NCBI GenBank assembly: GCA_973895155.1
Contig: OZ316896.1
Location: forward strand, 3,968,001 to 4,032,000
From: Marsupella aquatica
Lineage: Eukaryota > Marchantiophyta
Length of the DNA stretch: 64,000 bases
Reading direction: 5' to 3'
Part shown: positions 33,857-44,735 of the stretch, one piece after another
Layout: each line of letters begins with the position of its first letter
Numbering within the stretch: the stretch's first letter is position 1
The notes under the pieces: model-generated
Databases searched by the model: none
What the model was told of the DNA's origin: nothing
The model's input: only the letters and a program-made list of their open reading frames with translations
Made by a program: the position numbers and the translations under genes

Positions 33857-34277
33857 TGACCCTTCGATGCTCCTGTTCATCTGACGACCCCATTTGCGCT
33901 AAGCGATTTGTTGCTTGAACTTGGTAAGTTCATTCCTGCCGTACCGGCCAGTTTCTCTGCTTGCGGAGCCGAGTTTTTGCTCAGTATTTTGTTTCCGCTC
34001 TAACGCTAATTTCTGTTTTTTATTTTTATTTCTCATTTTCTGGTAAACGTGCTTTCTCCAGCTCGGAGCATTTTGTTTCTTCAAACTCTTACAATCCTGC
34101 TGAAGATCACTGATCCGGGCAAGAAGTTCAGCAATCCTCGCCTCATCGTCCATTCTCCTTGCTATGCTTAAGCTCTCCAGAGTGCCCACCCTTTACTGCA
34201 GAGAATCTCTCTATCGAAACGAACCCCGCTGTCTGAAGTCCGACATAATCCTCCTGCCCTCTGTAGTCCATATCCAT
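33857..34277 (-). pseudogene. coiled-coil protein, copy B, broken
   Basis: The N-terminal block is intact from an ATG at 34277 (an alternative lies at 34271): VGLQTAGFVSIERFSAV aligns with copy A. A deletion of ~24 bp plus a frame change follows, and this frame ends at a TGA after about 43 codons. The remaining coiled-coil part stays open in another frame (33899-34189) without a suitable start. It then meets TAG just before the conserved SSDEQE tail, which is again in a different frame. At least two disabling changes are therefore present. Confidence 0.75.
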
Positions 34278-34740
34278 TCCGTTCCTGCTACACGAAGTTT
34301 ACAAAGACGATTGAGCTTAAGAAGTCGGCTCAAACAAAGAGATCTACAGCCAAACATATCACTAGGCAGCACTCCGCACAAGCAAACCATTATGTCCCTG
34401 GAGAATACTACAGCACAAAACGGTAGGGAATGGACCGGCAAATCTGTCGGTTGCTTAGATACTGTTGCACACCCATACATAATTGGAAATGACTCGGAAA
34501 TCTGCATAAGAACTTAACAGGATCCTAGGACCATGTACGCACCAGAAAACTTCTCGACATTCTAGCATCCCTGAGATTTGCAGCCAAGGAATATTTGAAC
34601 AGCAGCGATTTCGTATAACCGGAAGAGTTACACGCCCGTAGACAAAGAGATGGTGCAACACACTAACAAAGCGGATTCCGGCTGGAAAGTTTTGAGGATG
34701 TTAAAACCGTTCAGGCGATCGAACCGTTCAGGCGAGCAAG
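34278..34740. other. 5' flank of coiled-coil relic B
   Basis: Collinear with 18.62-19.14 kb in module A ('agccaaacatatcactag', 'cataaccggaagagttaca' variants). Short overlapping frames only; no gene called. Confidence 0.5.
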
Positions 34741-35230
34741 CTACAGACGGCATTCACCTCGAGTCACCGTAGCTTGAATTCTTTTCGCTATTCGAATTCG
34801 AGGCAAACTACAAAACGTTTCGTTCAATCAAAACCCCGATTCGAAACGAAAAACTGCGGCTCGGGGTTCTGAATTTTACCTGTTGTTGGGGATGAGAATA
34901 TCAAAGCTGAATGAATCGATCGATACAGACGGCATTCACCGTCGGGTCACCGTAGCTTGAGTTCTTTTCACTATTCGAATTCGAGGCAAATAAACAAACG
35001 ATTCGTTCAATCAAAACCCCGATTCGAAACGACAAACTGTGGCTCGGGGTTCTGAACTTTACCTGTTCTTCAAGTGTTGGGGATGAATACATCAATGCTG
35101 AATGAATCGATCGATGCGACGAGCTCTGGTGCTTCACTCTTCACTTCTTTGCAGAACTGCACGACTTGCTGTAGGTTTTTGTATCGAAGAACGTCCGGAT
35201 TTTGTTGGGGCGGATCACCGTTGGAGGTAC
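34741..35230. repeat. ~183-bp tandem repeat, two copies (module B)
   Basis: Units contain ctacagacggcattcacc and ttcgaattcgaggcaaa, with the latter's gaattcg core at 34794 and 34977 (period 183). The end block 'atcgaagaacgtccgg', 'attttgttggggcggatcac' matches the end of the module A array at ~19.7 kb, so the array and its edge were duplicated with the genes. Confidence 0.75.
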
Positions 35231-38200
35231 AACAGCGGGAAATGGAAGCGAGCGGATTTCAATATCAGCCCGTGCCATAAGGAGCCCACAGTCCCATACT
35301 CCCATCGTATTTTTTTGAACGTGTTAATGCCTACTCACTGTAATGATTAATTAGCCGTCAAGTTTAGCATCTGACGTACCGTCTTTTATTAAGGAGCTTA
35401 GGAGCCCCCTAAATTTATTCTAAGTAGCCCAATATTCTGTTTCAAATTCCAACTAATCTAATTAAGGAGCCGTGAGTTCAGAATGTGACGTTAGTATATG
35501 ACTTATTATTACCGTGTCTTACTAAAAAGCCCCCTACATTCTTTATTATAGAGCCCAATAGTGGGCTCCATTGTCCCTATGAAGCAAGATTGCATTGATG
35601 GATGGACATGAGAAATAACGATGGAAACAAATTAAACAGGTACACTCCTGTTCCACAGCTGACATGTGAATATACATGACCAGTAGGAGTAGAAGGTTTT
35701 TAGTGGATTCCCCCATGTTAGTCCATGCAAATATAGCTAGCTCTCATTGGACTGAAGGATGGTTACTTTGTATCAATTCTGAGTAGTGAATCACAAAACA
35801 TGAACAAGTTTGTTACCAAGATAATTTGCAGTCTACCTCCGTATCATCTACAATGAAAGTGACGAGTCTTTCAGATCTGAATGCTTAACTCTCTTATATG
35901 CTTCCTCTTTGGCTTGTTGGCTGGCTTTTGGCATGAAATTCAATATACTTGCTTTTTCGAGGCAAAAAAAAACGTTCTTAAATAACCCTAGTCCACACAA
36001 GGAAGAAATTTTCACTATCCAATCTAGCATTCAGTATTGGAAGGCTTCCATGGAGTGATTGGAGAATGAGTGCCTATCATCTACCAAATTAATTTTGCAG
36101 TCCTGTGGGAGAGTCAGTCTTGGTAAATGGACAATCCTTTTCTATTTCAGTGGTACAGAAGAGTTAAACATATGTTACACGCAACATGCTTTGAGATTGT
36201 AAAGTAACGAGCACAAGCACAAATTCTTTTCCTTAGTGCCGGTTTAACAAACCGGGAAGAAAACTAAAGGCTGTCTTCTTAACCCTTAGCTACAATAGAC
36301 ATTAAGAATGCTTTCATTAATTTTCTGCCTTTTTGTTTTGATTCCTTTTTCTGACATCTTTGATGTACTATAATCAAGGGTGCCATCATGTTTTTCAAAT
36401 TATTTACACTGTGTGATTGTTGTTGAGTGCATTTTGATTGTGCTACTTTGTATTAGTAATTTTTTATTAGCCAGGGTTAACAATAACAAGACGAAAACAT
36501 CAAGTCACCACACAGTCAATCATTTGGATTCACACTATGAGGAATTTTAGGAACCATTTGAGACCAAAGGTCTCTCAATGTTGAATCCCTTCCATGGGCT
36601 TTGGGGTAGCCAGGGCTACTATTTCCTTTTCCGACTTGTGGCCCTTTTCTTTTCTGAACTAGGGGGTTTATTTTGCTCCCCAATTTGGTTGCTGGTCTTT
36701 GTCTCAATCTAGCTGTGAATATACTAGCCTGACTGCTTGTTCTTCCACAGGTCATAGTTGGAATGACTCACCCTCCCCTGTTCTTTTTCCTCAAACCCAA
36801 AGTCCTGCATGTCAGGCTTCATTCTACAAATAGGTTCAAAGCAAAGCTTTCCTCTGCATTTTACACATTACGCTTGAGATTACTCTTCTTCCTAGAAAAA
36901 GAAGAAGAAATTTCAATGTTATTTTGTAGTTATGGGCACCAATAAACCTGATGAGCCTTGCCAGGTTGATGGGTTAATTTGCCTCACTCCATTGATACTC
37001 GGATGGAGGGGAGGAGCTACGTGATTCTTGTTTTCCAGGAGCAGGGTGGAAGAAAGTTTATTTTCTAGTGGTTCCAATGGGGTTCTAGCTGGATAGGAGT
37101 CCTATGGATTTTAGTTTTTGTTGTCCTTAGTTTTGATCTTCTCTAGTATTGAGTTTTTCCCTCCCCTCTATCTTTCAGGCTCTGCCATTTTGTGGACATC
37201 AGGGGATTGTCCCCCTTCTTTTTCAAAAAAACTAATTGTTGGGCCCCAAATGATTTCCTGTGAGTGACTGGAATCAAGTTTAGGGTAGGGTGACTTACAA
37301 CATCAGGAGAAAGAGGTGCTGGACAAATGTAATCTGCATTGTTAGATCTTCTGAAATTTAATTGAAGGGTACCATTTGACCTGGCCAGGAGAGTTGCAAA
37401 GGATTGGAACGTGGTGAATTGGGTCCAACGTTTTTCCCTATACAGTATTATCAACCAGCCCAAAATCTTGGTGTTAGAAATTGGCTAAATTTTGTTACTG
37501 GAAAAAAAAACTCTGTACTGCCGCCATCTTGGTGTAACAAATTAGCTAAATTTTGTTATTGAAAAAGAACTCTGTACTGTACCCTAAACCCAGCAACACC
37601 CATCACTACATGAAAGGTAAGGTCCTTTCATGAGGGCATTGTCCAGGTGGTTGCCAGGTGTCAGAGGGCTTCATTAGCTTCCTTCATGCGTGACATGTTT
37701 TGTATCCATCTTGTTTTTCCTGAAGAGTCGTGCACAACGCATTCTCATATTTGTCAATTGTTGAGGACATAGAAGTTTGTGCCTGGACAAGTAAAAGCTG
37801 TCCAACATTCAATCACAAAACTCGAGGAGGGTTTGAAGCGAGAAACGAAAATGTGTTGGGCCAAAAATGTGTTGGGCGCCGCTATGACTATCGTCAGGCG
37901 GCGCCGGACAGAGATCAGGGCTTTCTTTATTGGCAAAACATGCAAAAGAAAATGATTCTTTAGCCACACTTTGACCCTTTCACCAAGACCAAGACCAAGT
38001 AGCCCAGAGGAGACCCTTCGCAGCATTTCTATGCATTTCTGACAAGTCCTTTGCCAGATTCTCCGGTCTGTTGGAGAGGGCAGGAACCAGTCTGGCAGCA
38101 TGGGAACATCCTTAGCAAAAACCCTCCTCAGGATTATGGACTAGAGTTCCTGGGAAAGTCATTTATTGTTGTCTATTGGTTCCTGCATTTAATGTTACTC

Positions 38201-38888
38201 TCCTTATTGTGCACTGCCCCCCCCAAAAGGTGAACCAAGGAGGATGTATGTTTTTTTTTGGGCAGGCCAGTGCACATTCAATTTGGGGGGAGTATGTTTT
38301 AATGTGAGATGTAGGCATTATAATGTTCCATATAAGTTGCTCCCCTTATTGTCTGCTGCCCGCAGCCAGGATGATGTATGTTTTCACATTTTCTGATGTT
38401 CCATATAAGTGCAAAATTTGTCATGCTGAACCCAGGAGAATGTATATTTTCACATTTTGTAATGTTCTATATAAGTGCAGAATTTTTTTGACATTAGTTA
38501 TCCCATCAAGCCTAGCCCAGACGTGACGGTATTCATTGTGGCAGATCAGGTTTTTAGCTCTAGCTTCTCAGCATTTCCACAAACCCTCATCCCAAAGTGG
38601 CATTCGTAAAGCCCTTTTGCAGACATTTCTTGGAGGCCGCTCTCTTATAGGCCCCCATCCCAAAGTGGGGTTCATCAAAGCCCTTTGATCAAATACTTTA
38701 GACTGAGAAAACTGTCACCAAAAGCCCTTTGCACACAAAATAGTTCACACTTTCAAAAACTGAAATACTCTTCACGCTTAGAAAAATTCCGATTTCTAAA
38801 TGTCACAATAGTAGCTCACAATGATTTTCGATTTCGCCTGACCTCCAATTCGATCCCATCTGTACACTTGTTTCCGTTCTGCTGATAC
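35231..38888. other. intergenic, left flank of module C
   Basis: No gene called in 3.6 kb. 36.2-37.3 kb is the duplicate of 21.13-22.4 kb. 37.6-38.15 kb matches 28.05-29.0 kb, and in module C these two blocks are nearly adjacent because the LINE is absent. Near 38.2-38.5 kb the words ccatataagt and ggatgtatgtttt repeat at ~70-bp spacing. At 38.57-38.68 kb 'cccatcccaaagtgg' recurs. Confidence 0.5.
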
Positions 38889-39102
38889 GAAGAGCTCTTT
38901 GAGACGTGACACTTTATTTAACACTTCATTTTATCTTGAGTCGTGACACTCTATTCCTGACACTTCGAGCTTATCACCTGAATGGAAACATTCAACTGGA
39001 GGGATTGAATGAATGTCAGGACTCAAGAGCTCTTCTTATTACCCAGATAGAAACTTAAAAAGCGGAGCGATTGAATGAAGTGTCACGACTCAAGAGCTCT
39101 TC
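38889..39102. repeat. imperfect inverted repeat, ~210 bp
   Basis: The left end gaagagctctttgagacgtgacactt (from 38889) is close to the reverse complement of the right end (39078-39102, ...gtcacgactcaagagctcttc). Another inverted copy of the same word lies at 39015-39035, and a direct partial copy at ~38936. The palindromic layout with several nested arms resembles a decayed hairpin element. It lies ~130 bp upstream of the module C RNase H region. Confidence 0.6.
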
Positions 39103-39409
39103 ACTCTCGAGGTTTCATTCTTCCTCAGTCACTTCTTCTACATCAAACCTCGTATCGTCAATCTCTCCTCTGTCCATAATTGTCTTGAGATCCTCGTTGG
39201 CATCACGATTTCGCCTCATCTAGTAGCTCACAATGACGAGTTGGGCACTACCCGGTTGTGTTGATCGTGCGGACGGGAGCTGTGTGTGTGAAGCTCATCA
39301 TCTCGTCATCTGTCCTATTTGCTGTATGGACTTTGCCTTCTTACGAGTGCCCGCCTGGAGGACGGGAAAGAAAAAGAAAGGAACGGAGGTACACGTAGGA
39401 AAGTGGAGA

Positions 39410-40122
39410 GTCTCTGGTTCGGATGATACCCCACCAGGCAATCTGAAGCTGGAGCAGAAGCCAATCGATTTCAAGTCCTGCGCTTCAATCCTCCCAGTAA
39501 GGACGACACTCCAGAAAAGCTTTTCAGTCGAGGCACTACCAGGCAAGGCTGGCGATTCATCCGTCACTCTAACCAACGCCAGATTCTGGTGTATACTGAC
39601 GGAGCCTGCTCCAACAATGGCAAGACTGGAGCGGTAGGTGGCTGTGCTTTGGTCTTCAAGGGTGGTGTATCTCCTGATGAGATTAAAAGCGGGAGCGCCT
39701 CCTTTCGACTCGAGGACCGCGGTCCGACCGGAATTGTGTATCCACATACCAGCAATCGTGCTGAGCTGCGGGCTGTCATCGCTGCTCTCCAATTCAAGGA
39801 ATGGAGCGATGAAGGTTACGATGAGCTGGTTATCGCCACTGATTCGGAATATGTGGAAAAGGGCGCCACGGAATGGATTGCACGATGGGGGAAAAGCGGA
39901 TGGCGAACAAGGGTAAATACAGAAGTTGCAAATTGGGATTTGTGGGAGTTGCTCTTTAAGGAAATACAGAAGTGTAAGGAGTGCCCGTGGGGAACCCTTC
40001 GTGTGATGTTTTGGCGCATTCCTCGAGGTTTGAACACTATAGCAGATCAGGCGGCTAAGGAAGCCGCAGCGACAGGAGAGCCGCGAGACTCATTCGCCCA
40101 AATCTGCGGGGTTCTGTGTTAG
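39410..40122 (+). pseudogene. RNase H domain protein, copy C, frameshifted
   Basis: The domain frame is open from 39427 to 40122 and keeps all catalytic acids (in YTDGAC, NRAEL, ATDSEYV and IADQAAKE). However, it holds no ATG before the second half of the domain: the position equivalent to LVYTDG begins with GTG (Val) and an in-frame stop lies at 39424. The N-terminal extension is in another frame, open from an ATG at 39233 and containing SGSDDTPPGN and KPIDF as in copy B. A net loss of ~4 bp near 39472-39492 relative to copy B separates the two. Unless a small intron restores the frame, no complete protein is made. The domain sequence itself has hardly decayed, so the break is recent or the domain is still constrained. 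Confidence 0.75.
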
Positions 40123-41847
40123 GCTCTCGAAAAGTAGATTTGCCAGGTAAGGTCGATGAAAGCTCTACTGAACTGAAGGATGTGTAGTTCGCTATAATGC
40201 CACCCTTTCTTGTGCTTCGTCGACACCTTCAAAGAAAAGAGTATGGATGATGTTAATACATCCTGCTGTGTGTTTGCTCTTTGTTAAACAATGTCTGGAG
40301 TAGACATGCAGATGAAATATATCAAATGTTAGGATCATCATAGAACGCTCCCGCTGCAATGGTAAGTGAACGTGGGGTCACAGTTAGGAGAGAGTTCACT
40401 TTAATCGGACAATTTGTTTGTAGAATGCCGTTTTCCGCTGCATTTCAAAGCTTTCGTCGCAATCTCGAAGCAATATGATGGCCTCTGTGCGTAGCAACCA
40501 GCACTTCAAAAATCATTCAGTTGAGCCTTTTTCTGAATCTGAGATCTTCGGAATAGATAATATCAACTGCTTTGTGCAGGCACCAGCTTGGCACCAGCTT
40601 GGCACCAGCTTGGCACCTGGCGATCTTCAATCTTCGGAATACATGATATCAATTGGTTTGTGCTGGCACCAGCATGGCACCTCGCACTTGGTCGCGGTGG
40701 AGAAAAATGTGCTGATTTTGGTTTTGTATCTCTCGCGATTTTAATAACTGTTGTAAATACTGTACCGATTTTTAGTACTTCGTGAGGACTGGCCAGATAG
40801 GTCCTAGTAGATTAGATTCTAGAGAGTAATTTCATCTTTGTGGAGTGGAAGTAATGTGGTGAAATGGTTGAAGAGATGCAAGTAGGCTATCAGTACCAAA
40901 ACAATCCAATCTAGTCTTTGATCTCTACATCATGATGCTGTATGTATCCTGTGATTACACGAGAAATAAACTTGCTTTGGCCAGTTGTAATGTCAATTTT
41001 TGAGATTCGCTAGTGCCGCGTTGGAAAATTCATGACAACGATCATAAAACTGGATAGTATGCTAGACTTTTGCAAGTGTTTTTCTAGGTCTAATAGTTGT
41101 ATGGCAAGTCTCAGCGTTAGTCACACTCTTCTACAGAAGAAGTGGTTGTATTAGATCCACTAGTAACTCCATCAGTTTCGTTGGATTCATTACGTTCATC
41201 ACTCAATATTTAGGACGGAGCAGTGTGTAAATGATGAAACCACACAAGAACCATTTGTATAAGAGAACAACGCATCTAATGTTGTCGAATTCCGGATGAC
41301 GAGACCTATGAATGAAGATCGACGAGGATATCAGGGTGTCCGTAATCTGTAACGTGAATATATTAATTGCGACGTTTGACGGAACTACTGAATATGATGA
41401 GCCCCATGAATAATAACGAGCACGGGTGTGTAACTGGTCCTGAAATTAGTTTACAGTGAGCACAGTGCGCAGAACTTCAACGCTTGATACAAAATCTAAT
41501 TCATCATGGTTGGTTCTAAGTGAATAACAATCGGCCAATCCAACACTGAGACGACTTATGTAACGATTATGTAACAGCATCAAAGATTCAGAGAGAATTA
41601 ATGATGATCCTGCCTCCGTGTCCTTTCACTACTACGATGCACTCTATAGCCCTCACTCAGACAACTTACCGTCCACTCCTTTTCGTCACTCTCGCAGTCT
41701 TACTCTCCCTCTTTTGCCTCGAACGATTGTTTTGGTCACTCTCGCAGTCTCACACTCTTTTTACCTCCAATAATCGTTTTGGTCACTCTTCTCGTTGTAG
41801 CCACTGCACCTCGGCTGCAAGAATATATTGGCTTCAGCAATAACTGA
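40123..41847. other. spacer between RNase H and MYND relics, module C
   Basis: Collinear with 30.06-32.07 kb in module B. It contains an 11-bp repeat (caccagcttgg at 40581, 40592 and 40603) and a ~90-bp duplication in which 'tcttcggaata' and 'tgtgc(a/t)ggcaccagc' occur twice. No gene called. Confidence 0.5.
40540..40690. repeat. 11-bp triplet repeat within a ~90-bp duplication
   Basis: caccagcttgg is repeated three times at 11-bp spacing. The surrounding block (tcttcggaata ... atatcaa ... ttgtgc.ggcaccagc) occurs at ~40546 and ~40634. The homologous DNA in module A encodes the last residues of RNase H copy A. Confidence 0.75.
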
Positions 41848-42837
41848 ATGATGTCAACTGCGGTAGCAGCTGCGGTTCTGTGCACCATTTGCGACTCTAC
41901 TGGCATGCTCGGTTTCTGTGCACCATTTGCGCCCAGTGTGGCAGTGTCCGTTACTGCTCGAAATGTGCCAGCGGATCGATTGGCCGACGCACAGCTCCTG
42001 TGCAGCTCCTTCGGCAACTTCCGCGTGCCTTCAGGACCCGTGTTCCGAAGAGGAATCCTCTTCCCCGCCTGCGGGCACATCCCCACATTCATCTGGGTCA
42101 AAATTGAGAGAAGATGTAGTTACGAGCCAAAGCTCAGCGGACTCCTAGCTGGGACCTGGAGAACCCACAAGCCGTTGGCTTTATTGCCAAGAAAATACTT
42201 CGAATAATTGGAAGCTGGCGAATATTATTGTGGTAGCACATTGTGATATTTTTCTGAACGACGGATCGCTTCCCAACCGGAGCATGAACAAACCCAAGAG
42301 GGGACAGCATGCACACAACACAGGTGGGGAGAACCTGCTGTCGCATTCTGAATCTAGGGCCTGGACTTATTGATCACTTGTTCGTATGGTCAAATGACTC
42401 TAGCCGATTTTCCTCATACCGTGATTACTTCGTGAGCTCCTACACGAGAGCTTGACCGGAGTGGGAAAGGTTTGATTACTTCGTGAACTCCTACAGGATA
42501 GGTTGACCGGAGTCGGAAAGGTGGATGAGCTGCGATGCCGACCAATTAAGCAATGTCAAGAGCGGACAAGTACATCCCGGTCGACGTGGAAGACTTTCAT
42601 GAAGTTTTTAGGATGGAGGAGCCGATTGCAATTTCCACACTAATAGGGCCTGCTCCTAATTTTCGTGCAGAAATTTCCTCCACACCAAGGAAGGATCGAT
42701 GACTCCACGGCCGACTACATCAATACGAGAGACGATAGCATGCGCAACAAAGGCTAAATTCATGGAGGTTGTCATGGACTACGAGTTAAACAGAGGGATC
42801 TGTCTTGAATGGACATGTACATTTGTTTGTCATTTAA
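41848..42837 (+). pseudogene. MYND protein, copy C, heavily decayed
   Basis: It starts like copy B (two ATGs, then CTICDST), but a 16-bp word, ctgtgcaccatttgcg, is duplicated within the finger (41877 and 41917), breaking the zinc-ligand spacing. The readable frame ends after 119 codons. Downstream, pieces matching 'gaacgacggatcgcttccca', ADKYIPVDVED and 'gtttaggatggaggagccgattg' are scattered over all frames. A 58-bp block with gattacttcgtgarctcctac is tandemly duplicated (~42422 and ~42474). A ~400-bp part encoding the WLHLDLD region is missing. It is clearly non-functional and older or faster-decaying than copy B. Confidence 0.8.
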
Positions 42838-44282
42838 GCAACTAAATCCTAGTCAATCTGGGGAGAAAGGAGGGGCAGCTGCTGCAAGGAAAGATTTCTC
42901 GGAGTATATTGAATTCAGTCAGCTGATGAGCACTCATTGTACAACGTAACTTAGCTAAATATCGTCAACAGGAAGCTCAGCTGCTCATGATTGTAGGCAA
43001 CTTATGTTTGTACTCACTATTAGATTGTTGCCTCGCGAACCATAACCGATGGACAGTCACTGTGGATTCATGTTCATCGTCCTGTGCTGATTCCATACTC
43101 TGAAGGACACTAAGCGTCATAATTTGAGACCTGGAAATCAGTAACACATTTAGGATGTTTTGATGGATTGTACGTCACAGAACAAAAACGAAAATTTTCA
43201 AATCCCCAGTGTGTCGAATTCCGGCTGATTTATGTCACTTTCCGTTCTGTTCTCAAGAGATGACTCTCGATCTCCCCTGTTTGCAATATTTCTTAAGGAG
43301 TAAGATTTCCACCATCTTTACGCTCTCGACAAATATCGTGAGTATCAGATTTATCCGACAAATTCACCAATTCTACTCTAGATCTTAATACAAAACAAGA
43401 TCACTCCAATTCCTTTGCACTCCATCAAGGAATACTGCAACGAACGCGTGACTGGAGTCAATAGGCAAAACTGTGCACATACTTAGAGCTCTCAATAGGC
43501 AAAACTATACACATACTACAGTTGCTATAAGGTAGCTAAGAAGTCGACGAAATGGAGTAGACGTAAACTAGTTCCGCTGCACATGGCAGAATATCAAATC
43601 CTCTTCCGCGCGATGTTGTTTAAATCTCAACACTGATTGAGCTCCGCACCTCTGCTATTGGACGGCCACTTCCTGACAAAACCTGCGGGCTCAGCGTCCT
43701 CACCTTTCAATGCGAGCTCATGCTCACTCGTTTGGAGTGACGTCTACCGTTGCAATCATTCATGCGCCGGTCTGACTTCACTCAAATATCTCAAGTTCTC
43801 TGAAGTGTGAATGCCACTACTGCTTGATGGGTTGCAAAGGATTAGGAAATTGGTTTCAAACCTTCAGGAACCGGGACATAGAGTCAGAACATCCGTCGAA
43901 ACATGTGCGCGTAATTGGCAACCTGATGCACATAGTTGCAGAACGACACAGTAGTTATGAACAAATGCAAGACAGCATATACGAGTGAGTAACGAATCCA
44001 CAGTCAGCTTTAATTCTCGAGAATAATTGAGAGAACATTTCAAATTTATGACTTATTATCTCGATCTGCTCAGATATATAGTTAACTCTTACGGTGGGAG
44101 GTAACTGGCTGCATAAAGTTTAGTCCCAGACAGTTCTACTGATTGAAGCTGCCTCGCACAAAAACATTCGCCGCCACTTTTGACGAACTCGGCACAATTG
44201 TCTCCAAGTAATCCGGATTACAAAACGTATACGAAGGAGGCTAAAAGATATCGTGGCAAAGACAAGGACAGCTTACGAATAC
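42838..44282. other. intergenic, module C, no gene seen
   Basis: The first part matches the 3' flank of MYND copies A and B ('gatgagcactcattgtacaac'). A 34-bp direct duplication (caataggcaaaact) lies at 43459 and 43493. The rest (43.5-44.2 kb) has no partner in A or B that I can see, so it is probably an insertion or a region lost from the others. Confidence 0.45.
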
Positions 44283-44735
44283 TCAATAGCCTGAGTCCTG
44301 GCTCGAGCACTCTTGCTCTTCCGAACTGGAGTAATATCTGCCCTGACCACCATTTTGCACGCTCGCTTGCCTCTGGCGACGTCTCTTCCGACTGTTCTTC
44401 CTAAGATCCGTTTTGCTCTGAGCCATTCGTTTCTTTAAATTCGTAACTTCCTGCTGAAGTTTCTGATTTACCTTGCGGAGACCAGCCTGGGTCTGATGCG
44501 CTTGAGCATCCTGTTTCTTTAAATTGGACACTTCCTGCTGAAGCTTCTGATTTCTCTTGCGGAGATCAACCTGGCTCTGAGAAGTTTGTTTCTTCAGGCG
44601 TGCGATTTCCTTGTGCAGTTCGCCGTTCTTAGCAAGATAATCTTCCTTCTGGTCCAGAACAGCAAAAAATCTTTCCATCGAAACCGTGCCCGTCGCGTGA
44701 ACGCCAACATGATGCCCCCGCCCCTTGTCACCCAT
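44283..44735 (-). CDS. coiled-coil protein, copy C
   Basis: 150 residues from an ATG at 44735, fully open. The N-terminal block VGVHATGTVSMERFFAVLD aligns with copy A (VGFQTAGVVSIERFLAVMD), and the C-terminus again has SSSEEQE. The middle is a Lys/Gln/Leu-rich coiled coil with an internally repeated segment (LRKRNQKLQQEVSNLKK and LRKVNQKLQQEVTNLKK, ~28 residues apart). A basic patch, KNSRKRRRQR, near residue 115 could serve nuclear import or nucleic acid binding; this is inference. No named family is recognised. It stays open although its convergent MYND partner is ruined, so either the two are not dependent or the break is too recent to show. Confidence 0.6.
   Translation of the reverse strand: MGDKGRGHHVGVHATGTVSMERFFAVLDQKEDYLAKNGELHKEIARLKKQTSQSQVDLRKRNQKLQQEVSNLKKQDAQAHQTQAGLRKVNQKLQQEVTNLKKRMAQSKTDLRKNSRKRRRQRQASVQNGGQGRYYSSSEEQECSSQDSGY

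Larger units (their letters stand above)
28000..35230. repeat. Module B of the triplicated cassette
   Basis: It contains an intact RNase H gene, a broken MYND gene and a broken coiled-coil gene, in the same order and orientation as module A but without SET, plus two units of the ~180-bp repeat at its right end. It is closest to module C, with which it also shares ~1 kb of sequence left of the RNase H gene. Confidence 0.8.
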
